From NCBI GenBank assembly GCA_902776935.1, contig CACYRS010000010.1, forward strand, positions 1 to 64,000: a stretch of 64,000 nt of DNA, read 5' to 3'. Every line of letters begins with the position of its first letter. Within the stretch, counting starts at the first letter, position 1. A program made the position numbers and the translations under genes. The notes under the pieces were generated by a model. The model did not search any database and was not told where the DNA came from. It saw only the letters and a list, made by a program, of their open reading frames with translations. Of this stretch, positions 62,988 to 64,000 are shown piece by piece. The DNA comes from an uncultured Prevotellaceae bacterium. GTDB lineage: Bacteria; Bacteroidota; Bacteroidia; Bacteroidales; Bacteroidaceae.

Positions 62988-64000
62988 TTACCTTTCTATT
63001 AGTTTGTAAATATGACCTGAGGTCTTGCGGTCTGTCTCGAAACCAAACTGCTGGTCGCTGAGAGCCCTGCCTAACTTGGCATAGGCCGTCTTGGGATCGA
63101 AGTTGACATAGCGGTTTTTCAGGAACTCGTGAATCTCTGGCAGACTCCACCATCGTCCCTCGCCAGCCTTTGGCTTACGGAAGGTCTCGCTGATCATCTC
63201 CACAAGGTCGTTGAGCCTCTGATAAGGCTCGTTCTCCTTAATCAGAGTTGCTATCTCGTCATTATCCAGCCAGAATCGCTCTCCGTTATTAAATAGGTAC
63301 AGGGCCTGGGCGAAGAGCTGGCTATGATTGAGATTGTCCTCGAAATCGATGTTCTCGCCACTCTTAATCTCCACACAGACAAAACGGCGCGAACCTGTTG
63401 GGTCGACAAGAGGCTTTTGCTGGTTGGTGGTGCCGATGAATGAGGTATATCTCCTGAACTGCTTGATGGTCTTGCCGTAAGGCGGACGGAATTTCACCTC
63501 TGCAGATGACAAGAGATATTTCAGCACTATCTGCTGCGAATTGGTGGTCTTATCAAACTCGTCGATATTGATCATCGCAAACATCGTGAGGGCGATATTC
63601 AGATCGAACTCATTCATGAAGTTTATCTTGTCGTTGTAATATTCTCGCAGTTCTGGAGGCAGGATAATCTTGCAGAAACGGGTCTTGCCACATCCCTGGC
63701 GACCAATCAGGAGTGGCGTTAAGGCGTTGCCGGTCAGCTGTTTATCACTCTCGCGCCATTGGGCAACCATTCCTATGAGCCACATTCTTAGATATTTCTC
63801 CCAATGAGGTTGATTTGTAGGCACTCGCGCTGCGAGCTCCTTGATATGGTCCTCTCCATTCCATTTGGGGAGTCTGTCGAGCCATGCGTTAACAGGGTCG
63901 TACTGTTCAATGCGGGTGGAGTCGATGAAACGGTTCACGTCTCTGTCCCAAGATTTGAGCCCCAGTTCTGTGGCCCTCATCGTCATATCGTTGCGCACCT
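62988..64000 (-). CDS. VapE/primase-like NTPase, partial
   Basis: The C-terminal 337 or so residues of a virulence-associated E family protein: WNGEDHIKELAARV, Walker A LIGRQGCGKTRFCK near residue 105 of the visible part, Walker B-like FAMINIDEFDK, sensor IGTTNQQKPLVDPTGSRRF, and a C-terminal winged-helix-like domain. Such proteins in Bacteroidales usually carry an N-terminal BT4734-type/primase domain, which would lie beyond the right edge. They come from phages or mobile elements. The 5' end is cut by the window. Confidence 0.85.
   Translation of the reverse strand, partial: VRNDMTMRATELGLKSWDRDVNRFIDSTRIEQYDPVNAWLDRLPKWNGEDHIKELAARVPTNQPHWEKYLRMWLIGMVAQWRESDKQLTGNALTPLLIGRQGCGKTRFCKIILPPELREYYNDKINFMNEFDLNIALTMFAMINIDEFDKTTNSQQIVLKYLLSSAEVKFRPPYGKTIKQFRRYTSFIGTTNQQKPLVDPTGSRRFVCVEIKSGENIDFEDNLNHSQLFAQALYLFNNGERFWLDNDEIATLIKENEPYQRLNDLVEMISETFRKPKAGEGRWWSLPEIHEFLKNRYVNFDPKTAYAKLGRALSDQQFGFETDRKTSGHIYKLIER

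Overview
The window looks like chromosome of a Bacteroidales bacterium, most likely Prevotella or a close relative. Many gene starts are preceded by the Bacteroidetes -7 element TAnnTTTG, often with TTG about 19-20 bases upstream. There are many short lipoproteins with a lipobox Cys, and the gene neighbourhoods are typical of the order: LptE/SecG, type III glutamine synthetase, PyrK/PyrD, Nif3 with a zinc-ribbon protein, and ClpS/ClpA/Aat. No rRNA operon, CRISPR array or intact insertion sequence was seen.

Layout. 1-1.8 kb: a tyrosine recombinase beside tRNA-His, with 11-bp tandem repeats between them; this looks like the tRNA-proximal end of an integrated element extending off the left edge. 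1.8-8.8 kb: a minus-strand housekeeping block (SPFH protein, rRNA/tRNA methyltransferase, SecG, LptE, sigma-54 activator, PdxA, RlmN). 8.8-13.8 kb: a giant glycosyltransferase/DUF4922/SpoIID fusion translationally coupled to an AmpG-like permease. 13.9-20.0 kb: secreted and outer-membrane proteins of unknown role, including a protein with three Gly/Met-rich modules. 20.0-21.4 kb: a decayed accessory patch with a broken DprA/Smf-like gene and a Lys-rich orphan. 21.4-33.5 kb: rubrerythrin, an alanine:Na+ symporter, lipoproteins, a nuclease, serine acetyltransferase, type III glutamine synthetase with a porin-like protein, and the agmatine-to-putrescine pair AguA/AguB. 33.5-41.3 kb: an ABC pair, Nif3, a zinc-ribbon protein, an orphan HsdR-N domain, HolA, an AT-rich dyad-containing gap before an XRE regulator, and PyrK/PyrD. 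41.2-49.5 kb: a candidate small RNA, AroC, a SlyD-like isomerase, a small secreted protein, an M48 protease, Aat-ClpA-ClpS and PepC. 49.5-52.3 kb: an M3 peptidase and an HD hydrolase. 52.4-57.9 kb: an aromatic amino-acid operon headed by a Phe/Tyr-rich leader peptide and attenuator. 58-64 kb: Ffh, FolD, alanine dehydrogenase, a CDF transporter, a low-molecular-weight phosphatase and a VapE-like NTPase cut by the right edge.

Most notable observations: (1) the GT2-DUF4922-SpoIID fusion has no visible export signal yet sits with an AmpG-type permease, which suggests muropeptide processing in the cytoplasm; (2) a complete transcription attenuator for phenylalanine/tyrosine synthesis; (3) a candidate roughly 100-nt two-hairpin small RNA downstream of aroC; (4) a 38-bp repeat present twice in opposite orientation, once as an in-frame inter-domain linker of the fusion and once at a gene start; (5) near-perfect dyads in the AT-rich gap before the XRE regulator; (6) tRNA-His/integrase architecture with helical-phase repeats. 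Functions are assigned from recognised motifs and family knowledge only; no searches were run.
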